DNA of 64,000 bases from Heliopora coerulea. Its lineage: Eukaryota; Cnidaria; Anthozoa; Scleralcyonacea; Helioporidae. A model generated the notes under the pieces. That model worked only from the letters and a program-made list of their open reading frames with translations. It was not told where the DNA came from and did no database searches. Made by a program: the position numbers and the translations under genes. Where the stretch lies: the NCBI GenBank assembly GCA_030142905.1, contig JASJOG010000024.1, forward strand, positions 2,372,001-2,436,000, in the 5' to 3' direction. Of this stretch, positions 14,501 through 27,900 are shown one piece after another; position 1 is the first letter of the stretch, and each line of letters opens with the position of its first letter.

Positions 14501-17500
14501 GGGAGGGAAGGCCGAAAGCAGCAACAAGGAAAAAAGAAAGCTGTCAGTCGGACGGAGGAAAAGAGAGAACGTGGGAGAAAATATGAAAGAAAAGAAAGAG
14601 AGGAAGAAAAAGAGAAAGAGAAAGAGGAAGAGGAAGAGAAAGAGAAAGAGATAAAGATAGAGATAGAGAAAGAGAAAGAGAAAAAGAAAGAGAAAGGGAA
14701 AGAGAGAGAGAGAGATTCTGTGAGGTAAAAAAGACTGGACACCAAATTGATTAGGGTAACTGGGTCAGAGATTTGCACAGTCGTATTTTATTACGTACTT
14801 TAAAACTTTCCCAGTAAGACATGACTATACATTCAGCGGCAGCTTTGGAGGCTGAATAAGGATTGCAAGGTCGAAATGGAGATGACTCAACTAATTTCTA
14901 AGAAAGGAAAAGGTTTCTTTAGACAGACAGCGTGTTTGTGAATGTTGCCATACAATCTGTAAATCTCACTATGTAGCATAACAAGCTAACACGGTAACAC
15001 TAAATGATAAATGTTTCACCAATACAAACTAACTATGGTGAGCAAAGGTTGCAAATGCAGTATTGGATCATGAGGATGTGACATGTTCAGCGCTTAAGTG
15101 GAAGTGTCGATATTTCTTTTACTTGTCTATGCTGCGTAAGAGGATGACAACTCATCATACAGCACAAAAAGTTAAAAGGTTGGTAGACTGCCGAATTTAT
15201 GATAAAGAATTCTAACGTTTCGAGCTATGGCCCTTTGCTTTTTTCAATTCCTTACTTCTGGAATATCTACTCGAAACATAGAGTTTTAGAAGTTACAAAA
15301 AATTTTCAATGCGAAAAGCATTTCTTTTTTAATATTTTTTTCAGCTTTTACTCCAAGTCACAATCTATTGGCGCACAACGAAGTGTGACCCAAACTTCAA
15401 CAAGAATTTCCGTTCACTTTTGGAATTTTTAAGGACTTGCAAGGATTAAAGTGAACAGCTCGACCAAGGAGTCCCATAAGGAAACGTCACGTTCGTTAAA
15501 GCTGTCATGTATAATACCAATCGGTTACGTAGGCTGCATTTACGGAGATGAATATAGAAATATTAAATGTAGTAGAACTGTAAAGCTCACTTCTCATTTC
15601 ATGATTTGTAAATGATTTGTAAATCAATAACAGATTCTTCCATCAGATAACAGCTTTTTTATGATATCATCACCTACCACATCAGATTGTCCACCATAAA
15701 CCTCATCGGTACTAACGTAAATGAAACGCTGGACATGTGCTTCAAAAGCTGCATTAACAAGCACATGTGTTCCGTAGACATTGACCTTGGTAAATTCAAG
15801 AGGAGTCCAAAATGATCTGTCTATCAATAAGGAATTTAATCATTTTTCTAGCACGTACATTAATGACACTACTTCACATAACCTAAGAGACATAATAAGC
15901 AATTTAGAGGTTGAATGTTGATGGAGTTAGATGATAAGCTTCAATTTTATCACTATAAGGAGAAGCAAATCGTTGAAACACATGTCATATTCATGACTAA
16001 ACCAGTGTGCCTGTGCGCAGGGTTAGAGGTTCGACGCCCAGCGGACGTAACTAGGATTGCTCTTTACACCGATGAATCTATTTTACCGTTATTAAGTCAC
16101 GTATCGGTTTGTCACTACGAATTTTTCGGTTATACCGATGCACTGAGATAATCGATATACATGGATTGTCGATAGCCCTTAATTAAAAACATGAGTTTTA
16201 GGAAATGGACGTGCTAGTGTTTATAGTAATTTGTTCACGCTATCCATTTATAAAATAAATACTGTGTTGAGGTCATACTTGATATCAGTCCGGATTAATT
16301 CCGCTCTTTGTTAAGAAATACACATGAGAAGTGTGGGATTAACATTCGTAGGAAAAGATAAAAATTAGAATTACAGAAACTAATCACCCTCATAACCTTA
16401 ACAGGACAAATTTTGGATTTTCTCATTGGTTCTGTACATCTGATGTAACTTGGTTTACAAAAGGCGGTACACCGGCTATTTCGCATACGGCCATCCCTAG
16501 ACATATCAGGGTAAAATCTGATGTAAACTGCATAAAACAAGAATATTACGTTAAACTAAAAAAACGTGACAATACTACAGTATAAGTATAACATTTTAAG
16601 TCTTTCTTACACGAAAATCTTTAAAAGAGAAATATGAATTGCTCACTTTTTAGGTGTAAAATATCAGGATTGCAATAGACATACACATCAGGATCTATTG
16701 TAATTGATTTATTCAAATACTGTGAAATTTATTGAAAACCGACGTGAAAGGCGAGTTTTTTAAAGCAACTTCGAGGATTTGATATCCGATCAAGCACTCT
16801 TTTCCAGTGTATGACATGGCCAGTTCTCATGTAATGATTGCAGTGTCTTAGCAACTAGTTCCAGTTCTAGTTACATCATGTAAAGTGTAACTAATGGAGG
16901 GCATTTCCAAGAATTCGAAGAGAAACAGGGGTTAACAACAAGGCACCGTGAAGACAATTTTTATCAAAAATATAAAACGAAAAGTTTTGCATATGAGTAT
17001 TTTAGCGACTAAAAAAATATAACTATAAAGTACAAATAAACAGGCAAATGATCATCAATTTTGATACTTTATGAGTTTGGTATTTGGTAAACAATTTTTT
17101 CTGGTAATTGATTTTACACGATAAAAATGCTTAATAAGTAAGTCCAAGGACATGAATCATGAGATAAAGCATCTGTTAGTAAAGACATTTTGACTACACT
17201 GCACTCGATGAACTACCGAGTGTCGATGCTTTGGTTCGAAAGATTGACATCAAAACGCGAGAAGACTACAAATTGATTCACATGCCATATGCAAGAGCTC
17301 TTAGAAGTGTGCCCTGCCAGGGACATTGCTCCGATACCCCCAGATGTGGGATAGCAACAGAAAAGGTTTTACTTACAAAGATTTTAAATGTCGATTTAAT
17401 ACTTTATAAAAGGAAATTGCAGAAAATGTGACAGGCCCCTGACTTGTAAAGTGTTACTTGTAATCGTTTCACTTCCTCGCTTTCGCAACTTCTGACCGTT

Positions 17501-18969
17501 ACTAGCACAACTCGCAAAACTTTTACGACTTATCGTTACAATTACTCAAAAAGGTAACAACAGTTAATCACAGCAATGGACATGGCATCTCAAAAGACCC
17601 GCATTCATGTAGGAAAAGTTGTCGACATTTTGCGTTAATTAAATGACAAAGCCAAACGAATTTCTCGGTGCTTTTTGTTTTTCTTATAGATCATTACACT
17701 TAACACCACGTATTTTTATGTGCGACTGGTCAACAGTGACGCATACGCAACCTGGAGAAAATGGATCACACGATCTTACTTTACATGTTACTGAAAAGAT
17801 TGATTTTAGAAATGAAAACATGTCTACATGACGTGGGATTAAGCCCACATTTCCCGAGAAAACTTGCATGGATGTAGAGATAAATGTAGGTGTGTATGCT
17901 GTGTGCGTTGTAAATATGAGGGTACGTGTGTGTGAACCTCACCTAACAGGCAAATTGTCACCTCCATAACACTCATTAAAAAGATAAAAGCAATCAAAAT
18001 ACCATACCGACATGTGTTTGAGCAGCAAAATGCATTACAACATCGATTTTCTCTGCCTGCATTAGGTACTTCATGTACGTTGCTTCACATATATCTCCCT
18101 AAAATATATGATCAGTTCATCGGTGATTCAGAACTTATTCATAACTGCATCCGATTATCAATAGCCAACATTATGTCACCTACTGACTCAACTTCCACCA
18201 TGGGCTACTAGTAAGTTAGTTAAGGTAAAACATACAGCGACACGTATAATTTATGCCAATAGTAATTAGAGTGTCACCTCGGGGAGTCCATAGGCAGTAC
18301 ATGTATATCCAACAAATGACAAACCAGTAGATATAATAACACTCGCTCAACCATTCGAGGACGTACAGCTTAATCGTTAGAACAGCTCACCTGAAATTAG
18401 AGGGTTATGAACTTGACTTGCGGTCTTGATTCCCGTCAGGGACTCATGTACAAACCTTTCGTTTGTAATCAAGCATGATAACCATGTAGAAACATGTAAG
18501 CATTGACTGCATTCTACCGGAAGTATTCATCTCTATAATGTTTACAATATTATGATACTTCATTACCCAGTCTAGCTATCCAGCGATGCGACATATTACA
18601 GTGCGGACCACAGCGAAAAATATATAAATATTTTACATATATTTTAGAATTATTTTATACACACACACACACATATATATTTATAAAATTCATTAAAAAT
18701 TCACGAGGAAAAGACAAAAGAAAATCATAAGCGTGTCGTATCTATATATGTGATAAAGATACATGTGCCTTTATATGTGAAGAAATTTAATTTTTTCGGC
18801 TTACGAACGATAAATTTCCAAACTTTCTTCAAGAATTAGTGTATTAAGAGGTGAATTTCATAAGACATTTAAAAAACTAGCAGTTCGTGCTTTATCGGGT
18901 CTAAAACACTCGGCTATCGCCTCGCGTTTTAAATCCCGATAAAGCACTCCTACTCGGTTTTTTAAATAT

Positions 18970-19024
<55 letters not shown>

Positions 19025-19310
19025 TGTATATAAACCATCAGTATAAGTTCAATCTTTATTTTTCAACGTTTCGGGGCCTGCCCCTTTATCAAGAATAACA
19101 CGATAACAGATAAAACTAACTTATATAACAAAAAATTTTCTAATTTTGTTATATAAGTTAGTCTTATCTGTCATCATGTTATTCTTGATAAAGGGGCAGG
19201 CCCCGAAACGTTGAAAGTAAAATAAAGATTGAGCTTATACTGATGGTTTATATTGTTTTAAGTTCTTGGTTTTGCTGGTTTTTTTAAGTTTTATATACTG
19301 TATATATATG

Positions 19311-19362
<52 letters not shown>

Positions 19363-21630
19363 GTTAAGTTATAGCTTTGAGCAACTGTCGTTACACCGTG
19401 TTTCACGCTTACGCGATCATCAGACGACTAATTACATTTAACTACGTAGTCCCTTTTATGCTCTTCGGGGCGCGGTGGCGTCATCCTTCAGGAATTAGAG
19501 GAATTTGGTGGCGTCATCCTTCAGGAATTAGGGGAATTTGTTAATTGTCCGGCGGTGTGTCTTTATAGTTGCGGAGGAGGAATTTGTTGATGTGACGGCA
19601 ATTCGATAGCAGTTCGTTTCTTTTGTTTAGGAGTGGGATATTTTGGAAAATTATGTGATACTTCTCGGTGAGGCAAAGGTTGCATCGCTGGGACCCATTT
19701 CGGAAGGTTGGAGCTTTGTCGAGGATGGACCATCGTATGTTGGTGTTGTGAAGGTTACTGTCGCGTAGATTCCAAACGTATTTCGAGAGTTCTGTGGAGT
19801 TTGCCTTGCTGCGGTGTTTCAGGGAGTTTCGGTGTTTGTACAGTCTATCTTTGAAAGTGAGCTCGGTTAGTCCTATGTAGTTTACGGATTCGCTGGTCTT
19901 GTCGTTGGTGATTTCTGCTCTGTAGATAATGCTTTCGCTCAGGCACTTTCCTTGGAGCGGGCACAATTCTTTCTCCCTGCAGTTGCATTTTGGTGCGTTG
20001 TTTTCTGGTTCGGGGTGAAGGACCTTGCGGTTATGGGACTTGACGATGTTTGACATGTTGGGCATACAACTGTAGCTTACCTTCACGGAGTTTCTATTGA
20101 AGATCTTATGAAGTTTGTGTCCTTTTGGAAAGTGTTTGTCTACGAGCAGAAGAAACTTTTTTCCTACGTTAGTTCCGACGTTGGCGCTGTACGGTGGGTT
20201 GAACCAGATGATGTTTCTCTTTCTGTTGAGTTTGGCGTTGGGGTTGTGATTTTTGGGTGGCTCGTACTTGATCTTCTCGTTGAATCAGCGGATTCAACGA
20301 GAAGATCAAGTACGAGCCACCCAAAAATCACAACCCCAACGCCAAACTCAACAGAAAGAGAAACATCATCTGGTTCAACCCACCGTACAGCGCCAACGTC
20401 GGAACTAACGTAGGAAAAAAGTTTCTTCTGCTCGTAGACAAACACTTTCCAAAAGGACACAAACTTCATAAGATCTTCAATAGAAACTCCGTGAAGGTAA
20501 GCTACAGTTGTATGCCCAACATGTCAAACATCGTCAAGTCCCATAACCGCAAGGTCCTTCACCCCGAACCAGAAAACAACGCACCAAAATGCAACTGCAG
20601 GGAGAAAGAATTGTGCCCGCTCCAAGGAAAGTGCCTGAGCGAAAGCATTATCTACAGAGCAGAAATCACCAACGACAAGACCAGCGAATCCGTAAACTAC
20701 ATAGGACTAACCGAGCTCACTTTCAAAGATAGACTGTACAAACACCGAAACTCCCTGAAACACCGCAGCAAGGCAAACTCCACAGAACTCTCGAAATACG
20801 TTTGGAATCTACGCGACAGTAACCTTCACAACACCAACATACGATGGTCCATCCTCGACAAAGCTCCAACCTTCCGAAATGGGTCCCAGCGATGCAACCT
20901 TTGCCTCACCGAGAAGTATCACATAATTTTCCAAAATATCCCACTCCTAAACAAAAGAAACGAACTGCTATCGAATTGCCGTCACATCAACAAATTCCTC
21001 CTCCGCAACTATAAAGACACACCGCCGGACAATTAACAAATTCCCCTAATTCCTGAAGGATGACGCCACCAAATTCCTCTAATTCCTGAAGGATGACGCC
21101 ACCGCGCCCCGAAGAGCATAAAAGGGACTACGTAGTTAAATGTAATTAGTCGTCTGATGATCGCGTAAGCGTGAAACACGGTGTAACGACAGTTGCTCAA
21201 AGCTATAACTTAACAGACTATCAAAGCTCTACACCTTTGTATTGAGCACTCTTCTCTTCAGAGACCAAACAGCTACATCTACATCTATATATATATATAT
21301 ATATATGATGAAAAGTTTGTTCTCAAGCTTGAGAACAAACTTTTCATCATAAATATATCCAAGCTTACAAACATCTACACTCAGTAAGATGAAATTTAAA
21401 CTAACTACAGACGGAACCGTTTCGGCCTACTGGGCCTCATCAGTGTAGTGCCGACGAGCAGGATGGAGAAGCCTATATTATATAGGCAACTCAAATGTCC
21501 CACACTTGTGGTACATCTAAGTCATGCCAGAGTGCTCTAACTAGAGACTAGTGAGCGTGCGCAAATTCGCTAGCGGCATGACTCATCCTGTAGAGTGCTC
21601 AATATGAACCAAGAGGCCATAGAGTGTAGT

Positions 21631-21662
<32 letters not shown>

Positions 21663-21903
21663 ATAGCAAGACAAGGTAAACTTGGGTTACTTCATAAAAA
21701 TTTACTACAAATTTGTTTCGTATGGCAAATTGTAGTAAATTACCTGACGAGTGTGGCAAGCCCAGCTTGCCATACGAAACAAATTTGTAGTAAATTTTTA
21801 TGAAGTAACCCAAGTTTACCTTGTCTTGCTATTGTATTCGCTCTACTTTGGTATTGAGCACTCTCTTCGTACGATCTTTAATAAAATCTCAATTATCTAT
21901 CTA

Positions 21904-21944
<41 letters not shown>

Positions 21945-24900
21945 TAAGTACCACGAAGGTTACAGCGTTGGTATGAAAATATAGAGCGCTAAATACCGTG
22001 AAAATATTTATGAAAACATTTATTAAAAAACATTTATTAAAAGACACAACGATACAATACTGAAACGACACGACAGTCAAGAGAAACCATCTAACACAAA
22101 CAACACTCAACATACAGTAGAAGTGCCATACAGTAGAAGTGCCATACAGTAGAAGTGCCAACTTAAAAGAGTTATTGGCTCCCTCTAATCCTTATCGAGC
22201 TACTCGGAGTACAGGAAATGGCTGTAGTAGGTGTTTGAAAAGATGTGGTTGTTGTAACCACTTTTTAATATCGGCGGAGTCATTTAGTTCCACCATTACT
22301 GGTAGATTGTATTATATTCGGAAAACACTTAACTGTTCCTCGCCCAATGTCGTTTATCTTGCTCAATGTGTGACTTGTGGATTGCAGGGTGTGGGATTCA
22401 CGGTGAGTTTTAAATCCCGTTTGGCCAATTACAAGTCCCACATTAAGCGTAGACGTAGGACGTGTGGTATTGTCAACCATTTTATTGACAAACATGACAG
22501 CAATTTTTCTAGTTTGAAGTTTATTCTAATTGACCAAAAGAACGGAAATTTAAGAAAGTGTGAAAATTTTTGGATAGGTACATTATTAACCAATGTGGGA
22601 AGGATGAATAGTACACATGATTTCTCGCAACAGTAACTTTTTGTATTTTAATTACTTCTTGTATTTTAATCACTTCCTGTAATTTAATTACTTCTTGCAT
22701 TTTAATTACTTCCTGTAGTAGTTTATAAAATGTTTGTCTTTCATCTTATGTACTTATATTTCTGATGAAGGCTGCTTGACGCACGGCAATGAGATCACCG
22801 GACTATTTTTACCTGATGACGTACGAGACTGTATAAAAAAGAATGACCAAATCAGGATCTGGACAGCTGTCTGATGATCGTCCAAAGAGACGTGAAACTC
22901 TGAGTAACAACCAAGAATTTTAAGCTTATTCATTTCATTTATCTGCTCTATTTTACAAGATATTGAGCACTCTACATAAAGTCAATATAGAAACTGATTG
23001 TATTGTATATATGTATATATGTATATATGTATAAATGTATAAAAATGTCTTAAAAGTTTGGAAAACCGTCTCAGTCATTGAAAAAAGTCAATACTTCGAA
23101 ATTCGGATTTTTGCCAGACAAATCCCAAGGAGCCTGCAGTTTATACTAGGGTATGTATGTGGCAATGCCAGGCACAAGGTCAGAGGCATTACTGTAATTC
23201 AATATTCACGGTAGTGTCAAAATGGTTGATATCCTGTATGTTGCACAAGTAGTTCATATAGCATGCACATAAAGACACTTTATGTGCATGCTATATGTAA
23301 ATATAGCATGCACTTTATGTGCATGCTATGTAAAATTTGTTTCGGTCAAACCAGGACGCCTGGACATCCTATAAATATACCTTACTAGATAGTTTACTCT
23401 ACACTACGGCAGCATATTTCATTAGACATGCTGTACCTAAGTAAGCCGTAGGTCAATTAAAAATAAAAATGATGACAAAATTTCATAGTAACACGGTAGT
23501 AACACATAGTAACACATAGTAACACATAGTAACACATTTTTCGTCGAGCAAAGCATGAAAGGTATCCATCATTACCATTGATAAAAAAATGCACGGGAAA
23601 AAAATAAATAATTAACAGGGTATTTTGCATTCTAAATGCAAGATGGATGTTTGTTCTCTTATATGAAATTATTTGGACCAGTCAAAACGAAGATGGATGA
23701 TAAAATAAGTTCATATATAGACGTAGTAAATACTAAATCCAGTTATTATTGTTATTCTGTAGCTAAACACACTGGCTTGTTGCAATTTTAAGGAAGCAAG
23801 TTAGAATTTTAGAAGCAATGACTTTGCAAATAATATCTAAATAATACCAGAGAACTTTGGTTTTAATGAAATAGAAACTGATTTTAAGCAAATATTCCAA
23901 AATAACATAATTGACAAAATAAATAAGCTCAAAAACTTAATTTTCAATTAAAAATGCCTAATAAGAACTGCAAACCTATCAGTTTAACATCATAGTTGCC
24001 CCTTATATGTAATACATCTAAATAAAATATACCACCACTGCTGTAAAAATACAATAGAAAAATATTCACACAATAATGGTTTACCTCAATGAACTTGTAA
24101 TTTGGTTTCCCTTCAATTCTTTGAAGATTAAGCAGAGAGGCATTACGATCAAGCTATATTATAAAAAAAAAGACATACGGTGTAGTTGTTACAACTGCCG
24201 TGGTTTTTCCTGCCGCATTATAAACGCCATTCAGCTGTATGGCTTCATTTCCACTACTAATTAACAACCGTGATTCATGCAGTACATCTTTGATGAACTG
24301 CTAACGTAGAAATGCAGGCTCTGTGTTCAGAAAATTTAGCGGTCCATTAAGGCATTACGATGCCTGCAGAATGCATCCCGGCTGATAAAGCTAATTTCGA
24401 TCAGAGCTGTTGCTATATCGCATCTGATACATCCTATCATATTTTCTTATGGACTGCAACAGTTCCACGTACCGCTGTCTTATCAATCTTATACAACAGT
24501 AGCTGATAAACTAGAGTAATTTAAGAACGTATGTTTAGAAGCCAAGGCTCTATGTAAGACACAAACGTCACGGCCATCCAGCAGTACTCAAACCCACGTC
24601 ACTGTGAAACTTGTCCAGCGCTGTACGAACTCAGCAATAAAAACCGTTGTCAGTGGATTGGCTGTCTATATAATGTTGTTAATGTCGAAAATTACTTGAA
24701 ATATACCTCCCATTAATTTCACTGGCATTACATTTCGGTGGAAATGCTGAACATTACTTACAAAATCCCCCATTCAGTGCAGGTACTGCTGAACATTTCC
24801 AGTAATATATTCCATTAACTTCACCGGCATTATAAACACCACATAGAAAGAATTCTTGATCACCTTACTCTCAACGGCCTTCATTGCCGAGGAGGTAGAA

Positions 24901-27900
24901 CATTGGGGTAGTTTCTCAGGGTTGTGGATTCCATTCTTGCTGATTGGTCTTGAGGTTGCACAGGTTTCGGTTGCCCCATGCAGGTGCATCATACAGCAAC
25001 AAGCAGTATCACAGGTCACTACAATTTTTTGGACAGACTTATACAAGGGTTGATTTTCGCGTGTGCAATACGTTGTAAGTACATAACTTTTACTGTTCGC
25101 AACAATTTTAGGTTCGCAACAGCTTCACAAAAGTTTGGAAAAAAATCGAAAATTTGGGCAAAAATAGACCATTAAAGCATTAAATTTCGGGAAAAATTTG
25201 GTTTGGTAAGTTAGGCCAAAATCATTTTTTGTTACTGACGGAAGACGCTTATATACCATCCCAAGATGGCTGCCATCAGAATGAAAGCTCTGAAGTTTTC
25301 TCTCTTTCTTGTCTCTTTCCTTGGGATTTGGGCTTTGTGTTAGATACATTTAAATACTTATGTGAAGCTTTCGCCAACTTCATGTACAAAAAGCGACCCG
25401 AACATCACAGTCGCTTGAAAGTCGTCTAAATCTGCTGTGGTCATAATTCCAGCTAAAAGCCGATCTCGAGCGAATCGCTATCTGCCTGGCAAAGTTCGAT
25501 ACACATCCAATTAATGGATGATTCCATTGGATGTGTATCGTGTGTATGTATTGAACTTTGTATGTGTATCTATTAAACTTTGCCCGCAGGTTTCAAGTAG
25601 AACCGAATCTACTTGCCTGCGGTGACATAATTATGTCCTAACCCAGGGCCTGAAAAAGGGAAACGCACGCCGAATATTCGTGTGGTGAATGTAGTAAACA
25701 AGTTAGTAATAATCAATACGCCATTTTGTGTGCTTCCTGCCATACCTGGTGTCATGCGTAACCAAAGGGAGTAGGTTCAGGGGATTCAAACCCCTCCCAT
25801 AGCTGCAGCGAGATTCAGTTTCCAATTCAATAATGAATCATAAGACCGCACCACAATATAGCTAGCTTAGATTTGCGTGCTTGAAACCGCTTTAGGCGTA
25901 GGGATAAATTGTTTTTAAGTACAGACAGCACCAAAACCAGTCGGTTGTAATGCTCGTACGCTCTGTTACGCACAATTTACTAAGCAGTACTACCGACATT
26001 TTAAGGTAAAAAGTTAAAAGGTTGATAACTGCTGTAACTGATCTCAAAGAATATCAGTTGTTGCAGATCAGTTATCGCAGTTATCAACCTTTCAACTTTT
26101 TACCTGATTTATCACTGTTTACGCAGTATTCTATTCTTACATTACTGACATTTTTAAGGAGAAAGCTTTGCCAAAGTTACCATTCTTTTTCTGCAGCAAA
26201 ATCTTCTCCCTAGTGATGCTTGATGGTGTTAATGTCGATTGCATTTACCCGTGAAAGCCCTCAAAAGACTCATACGTCCAGTTCTGCTTTGCTAGGCCAA
26301 AAGTAGGCCTTTTTAAACTACACGAACGGTTCAAGCCATATATTTTCGTACTTCTTGTCGATTAAAATACCGAAAACAAAATACGAAAATTGATCTTTCA
26401 AGTTGAACCTTGGAAAACCCAAATTAGACTCTGCTTTTTGAAGTTTAGTAAAACACCTGGAAATTGGAGTCTCCAAAATTGACCTTAGTTCCATGAAACA
26501 ACTGGAGTGAAGCCAAAAATGCCAAGTCATCATAATCTACTCATGTCTTCTTGTAAATAAAAATTCTGTAAATAAAGGTAAAATAGACTAACGAATAGTT
26601 TTAAAAGGCAGATAACTTGCTCAGATGACTCTCTTGTGTGATAAACTAGTATACAATACCCCAGCAATGGAAGGAAATAACTCCTGTCTATTAGAAAGAC
26701 TGTAGTTTGACAAAGAATAACTTCGGGCCATTGACTACACTTCCTTCGCTGTCGAAGGTCTTCGAAACGCTAATTCACTCAAGAGTAAGGCCCTGTTTCA
26801 AAGTCATTTTTCACAAGTACGTTTTTGCGTACAGGAAGCATCATGGTTGTGACACCGCCCTCTTCAGTTTAACAGAAGAGAAGAGAAAGTCGAAAGATTG
26901 TTGGTCTTGTCTCAATGGACTTATCAACAGCATTTGATTGCTTACCACATGAATTCATTGCATGTTGCGCAAATTTAAGGAATATGGGCAAAAAGCAGTT
27001 AATCTCATGGATAATTACTTCACTGATCGTCAACGAGTGAAGACAGGGGGGGCAGTATTCAAGCTGGCGAGCAGTCTCAAGAGTTGCTCAAGGATCTATT
27101 TTAGGACCATTGTTATTTAACATTTTTATAAATGACCTCCTTTACGTTGTTAAACGGTCTAGGCTCTCAACCTACGCTGACCGACGATATGCACATTTGT
27201 CATGCCCACAGTAATCCTGTTGAAATTGAGCATGCTATCAACGCAGATCTCGCCCTTATTGACAAATGGTATGACCAAAACGGATTGAGAAGAAATAGCT
27301 CCAATTAATATGAAGCCATTGTCATGGAAAAAAACAACATAAAGCTGGGGTTGGGCTATGACAGTACAGTCGACAAACACGTATCTAAAATTTTCAGAAT
27401 AGTCCCGTAATAGGTAGCTGTTCCAATACGCATTAAGAAGATGCTTACGTTCGAAATAAAACGGGACTTCTATCTGGCTTTCATTGTACACCATTTCAAC
27501 TACTGTTCGGAATCCTGGCATTTTAGCGGTAAAAGTGCAACTGACAAATTGGAGTAAATGAACGTGTAACCAGATTTGTTTTTAGAGATAACAACACTTC
27601 ATATTCAGAACTACTTAATAAATTAGGGCTTTCATGATTAGTAAATCAAAGACTTAATAAGATAGTTTCAACAGTTTTTAACGCGATTAGTAAACTATAG
27701 TCTCTCACTTCCCGCAAGAAACGAAAGTTTCCAGGCAAGAAGACTCCTATTTTAGAATCATCCTCAGAGATATACATGAACAGAAACTTTTCAAGATAAT
27801 GTGACACAGCCGAAGTCAACTGAAAAACGTTGACTCGAAAAATGTTGACTTGAAACATTGCTCATCTTGTCATGGATAAGCGTTAAGTTGTCGCGAGAAT

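Larger units (their letters stand above)
19357..21220. repeat. Giant near-perfect palindrome: inverted dimer of PLE 3' ends
   Basis: Two 932-bp arms read the same on opposite strands around 20288/20289. The two 181-residue tail ORFs are identical at the protein level, the arm ends (tagtctgtta / taacagacta) match exactly, and the only break noticed is at the central four bases. Each arm runs outward from the centre through the RT thumb, zinc-finger and GIY-YIG region of a PLE and ends in a hammerhead ribozyme. A (TA)n array lies outside the left end and one lies about 60 bp beyond the right end. It sits in TGDS intron 4. Confidence 0.93.

Noticed and set aside
14398..14778. Phe/Ser-rich 126-codon frame
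   Set aside because: It comes from the (GAAAGA)n microsatellite.
19182..19215. Hammerhead at the GGGGC..GCCCCGAAAC segment
   Set aside because: The sequence before stem II reads CTTGATAAA, so the essential CTGATGA core is absent.
20108..20469. Two 101-codon frames across the palindrome centre
   Set aside because: They are antisense shadows created by the palindrome. The PLE frame outward from the centre explains the sequence.
24774..25053. Overlapping frames on both strands
   Set aside because: Neither shows a known domain and both lie in a TGDS intron with local short duplications.
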